A stretch of DNA of 5,780 bases from JAQVPN01 sp036170435. GTDB taxonomy: Bacteria > Patescibacteriota > Gracilibacteria > BD1-5 > UBA6164. Of the stretch, positions 4,575-5,780 are shown piece by piece. Numbering within the stretch: position 1 is the stretch's first letter; each line of letters starts with the position of its first letter. Below the pieces are notes generated by a model. It was given only the letters and a program-made list of their open reading frames with translations, did not search any database and was not told the DNA's origin. Position numbers and translations under genes: made by a program. The stretch spans positions 1 through 5,780 of the forward strand of contig JAVHPF010000004.1 of assembly GCA_036170435.1 (NCBI GenBank), read 5' to 3'.

Positions 4575-5507
4575 ATGAATGAACATCTTTTATCTAAAGA
4601 AGAAGTTGAAAATAGTTTTTTAATAAATTGTCAAGATAATAATTTATATAAAATTAAACTATTATTAAATATACACGAAATTAGAAATATAATAAATAAT
4701 CAAGATATTATAAATGATGGTTTAATTCTTGCATGTAAATATGGAAATATAGAAATAGTTAAATTTTTATTAAAAAATTCAGAAAATATACAAAAAGCAG
4801 ATATATATTTTAATAATATATCTGCTTTAAAATATGCTAGTGAATATGGTCATTTAAAAATAGTTAAATTTTTATTGTTAAATATAGATTTAAAAAAATA
4901 CACACATATAAAAAGTGATATCCAAAATAGTTTGGATATGGCTGGTTTTGGTGGTAAATTAAATATAATTAAATATTTAATTGGTCAAAAAATAATAAAT
5001 TATGACTTAAAACAAGTGTCGTTTTTTGCTTCAGTTGGTGGTAAATTAAATATAATTAAATATTTATTTGGATTGAATTTATATTCAAATAAAAAAATTT
5101 TAAATGAATGTTTTTTAGAAAGTTGTCATTATGGTAATTTAAATATAATTAAATATTGTTTTAAAATCAAAAAAGATTATACTAATATTTTATTAAATAA
5201 AAATTTAAATAAAATAATGAGTGATAGTAAAACTCATATAATTTTATATTTATTGACAAAAATAACAGTAAATAAAATATTACTAGTATTTAATATAGCC
5301 TGTAAAAATAATAACAATGAAATAATGTTATATTTAATAAATAACTATAAAATAAAATTAACAAAAAAAACAGAAAATAATTTAAAATTATTTAAAAATG
5401 AAAATGTATTAAGTGTTTTAAAAATTAATTCTTTTAAATATGAATTAGATAATAAACTAAAATCAAAAAAACAGAATACTAAAATAAATTCTAAACTTAA
5501 AATTTAA
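4575..5507 (+). CDS. Ankyrin-repeat protein
   Basis: This 310-residue protein has no signal peptide, so it is probably cytoplasmic or exported by a leaderless route. Ankyrin helix-loop units are clear at residues 50-67 (ACKYGNIEIVKFLL), 86-103 (ASEYGHLKIVKFLL), 121-136 (MAGFGGKLNIIKYL), 152-165 (ASVGGKLNIIKYL) and 181-196 (CHYGNLNIIKY). Degenerate units flank them near 14-33 and 239-257. Ankyrin repeats mediate protein-protein binding, and nothing here suggests an enzyme. The GN/GK-L-N/K-I-I/V-K-Y/F style resembles ankyrin proteins of giant viruses and intracellular bacteria. No partner is implied by the neighbours: the catalase that often accompanies bacterial periplasmic ankyrin proteins is absent. 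The C-terminal 40 residues are Lys/Asn-rich and disordered-looking. The ribosome site is poor. Confidence 0.85.
   Translation: MNEHLLSKEEVENSFLINCQDNNLYKIKLLLNIHEIRNIINNQDIINDGLILACKYGNIEIVKFLLKNSENIQKADIYFNNISALKYASEYGHLKIVKFLLLNIDLKKYTHIKSDIQNSLDMAGFGGKLNIIKYLIGQKIINYDLKQVSFFASVGGKLNIIKYLFGLNLYSNKKILNECFLESCHYGNLNIIKYCFKIKKDYTNILLNKNLNKIMSDSKTHIILYLLTKITVNKILLVFNIACKNNNNEIMLYLINNYKIKLTKKTENNLKLFKNENVLSVLKINSFKYELDNKLKSKKQNTKINSKLKI
4948..5071 (+). repeat. Near-identical internal ankyrin repeats at DNA level
   Basis: Bases 4948-4984 and 5035-5071 match over 37 bp with one difference, exactly 87 bp (29 codons) apart, encoding GGKLNIIKYL twice. A third, more diverged copy is at 5131-5156. Nucleotide identity well above what the protein motif needs suggests recent duplication or gene conversion within the gene. 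Confidence 0.75.
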
Positions 5508-5522
5508 TTTAGTATTCTGTTT
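5469..5522. terminator. Long hairpin over the ankyrin gene's stop codon, possible bidirectional terminator
   Basis: AAACAGAATACTAAA (5469-5483) pairs perfectly with TTTAGTATTCTGTTT (5508-5522). After one A-A mismatch the stem continues with TAAATT (5485-5490) against AATTTA (5501-5506), leaving a 10-base loop. The left arm codes for protein and the stop codon lies in the inner part of the right side. On the minus strand the stem is followed by seven T residues, a textbook intrinsic terminator. On the plus strand only three T follow. It may end or stabilise the ankyrin message and block transcription from the right. Confidence 0.6.
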
Positions 5523-5599
5523 AGTTGATATGTGCTGTTCCATAATAATCTATCCTTTTAAAAACATATTTGAATAGATTTAAATCAACTTTTCAACTT

Positions 5600-5620
5600 C
5601 TGTTGTTTACCCTACAACAG
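5600..5620. repeat. 7-bp hairpin just outside the transposon's left end
   Basis: CTGTTGT (5600-5606) and ACAACAG (5614-5620) flank a 7-base loop, with no U-run close behind on either strand. It lies 16 bases outside the left boundary of the mobile element at 5637. Its function is unknown, and a weak terminator is possible. Confidence 0.35.
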
Positions 5621-5636
5621 CTAAAAATAATAACTT

Positions 5637-5780
5637 TTTGAACACCCCCTAGCTAAAGCAAGGGGATTCTTGTTTCATTGGAACTAGCCACTATCTTTTT
5701 AGTTAAATTTAACTTAGAAGATTTAGGTCTTACATTTCCTACTTAAGTCGGTAGACTTGAAGTTGTTTATTCCACAAGCA
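5637..5780 (+). mobile_element. Left end of an IscB-type IS200/IS605 element, continuing past the window
   Basis: Bases 5637-5723 match the mini-element's left end (2826-2912) with one difference. The sequence then continues for 57 bp not present in the mini-element. The end carries a hairpin CCCCT (5646-5650) with AGGGG (5661-5665), an A-A mismatch and a TAAA loop. The flank TTTGAAC shared by both copies probably includes the insertion target. No ORF begins within this end, which fits IscB elements, where a non-coding RNA precedes the nuclease gene. The element body, with iscB and perhaps a Y1 transposase, would lie to the right. Confidence 0.65.
5645..5780 (+). ncRNA. Presumed 5' part of an IscB omega RNA (HEARO-class), truncated by the window edge
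   Basis: This non-coding, structured stretch begins at the left-end hairpin. It contains TTC/GAA pairing around TTGTTTCATTG, the palindrome AGTTAAATTTAACT (5701-5714), and a hairpin in which ACTTAAGTC (5741-5749) pairs with GACTTgAAGT (5754-5763) through nine pairs and one bulged G around a GGTA loop. The wording of the segment resembles, from memory, the RNA upstream of IscB HNH nucleases. In that system the guide is the host sequence immediately 5' of the scaffold, here roughly 5620-5640, so the RNA would target the element's own empty site. No comparison could be run. A TnpB-type element, with its RNA at the right end, is the main alternative. Confidence 0.5.

Noticed and set aside
5530..5577. 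Short plus-strand ORF (15 codons) after the ankyrin gene
   Set aside because: It has no ribosome site and sits directly behind the long hairpin. Nothing supports translation.

Overview
The window is very AT-rich DNA (impression; base composition not counted). Its proteins are rich in Lys, Asn, Ile and Phe and use the standard code. Shine-Dalgarno sites and sigma-70-type promoters are visible. Together with a periplasmic SHP/DHC-type cytochrome c pair this points to a low-GC Gram-negative bacterium. A member of the Campylobacterota (Arcobacter-like) is my best guess, with modest confidence because no taxonomic marker gene is present.

Layout: (i) 1-54 is the right end of a transposon lying mostly off the left edge. 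(ii) 275-478 (-) encodes a tiny two-helix membrane protein, divergent from 706-1464 (+), an unassigned protein with an SCQGH motif behind a near-consensus promoter. (iii) 1525-2709 (-) encodes a 394-residue protein of unknown function, convergent with the previous gene. (iv) 2826-3008 is a roughly 183-bp non-autonomous mini-element. Its left end matches the sequence at 5637-5723 and its right end matches 2-54. (v) 3094-3360 (-) is a small conserved-looking gene whose true 5' end (promoter, strong SD and ATG at 3431) lies in a different frame, so it appears frameshifted. (vi) 3670-4469 (+) is a two-gene operon for a monohaem SHP-like cytochrome c and a dihaem cytochrome c, overlapping by one base. 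(vii) 4575-5507 (+) encodes a cytoplasmic ankyrin-repeat protein ending in a long hairpin. (viii) 5637-5780 is the left end of a longer copy of the transposon. Its structured non-coding sequence looks like the start of an IscB-type omega RNA (HEARO class) leading toward an iscB gene beyond the window.

The unifying story is mobile. Three ends of one IS200/IS605-like, probably IscB-associated family lie in the same orientation at about 2.7-kb intervals and bracket two blocks of accessory genes. Both kinds of end carry hairpins of identical design (5 bp, A-A mismatch, 2 bp, TAAA loop), as expected for Y1 HUH transposase recognition. The only genes with a clear biochemical reading are the two cytochromes, which likely form a periplasmic electron-transfer pair. 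The usual membrane cytochrome b partner is not in the window. The other genes show no evident functional link to them.
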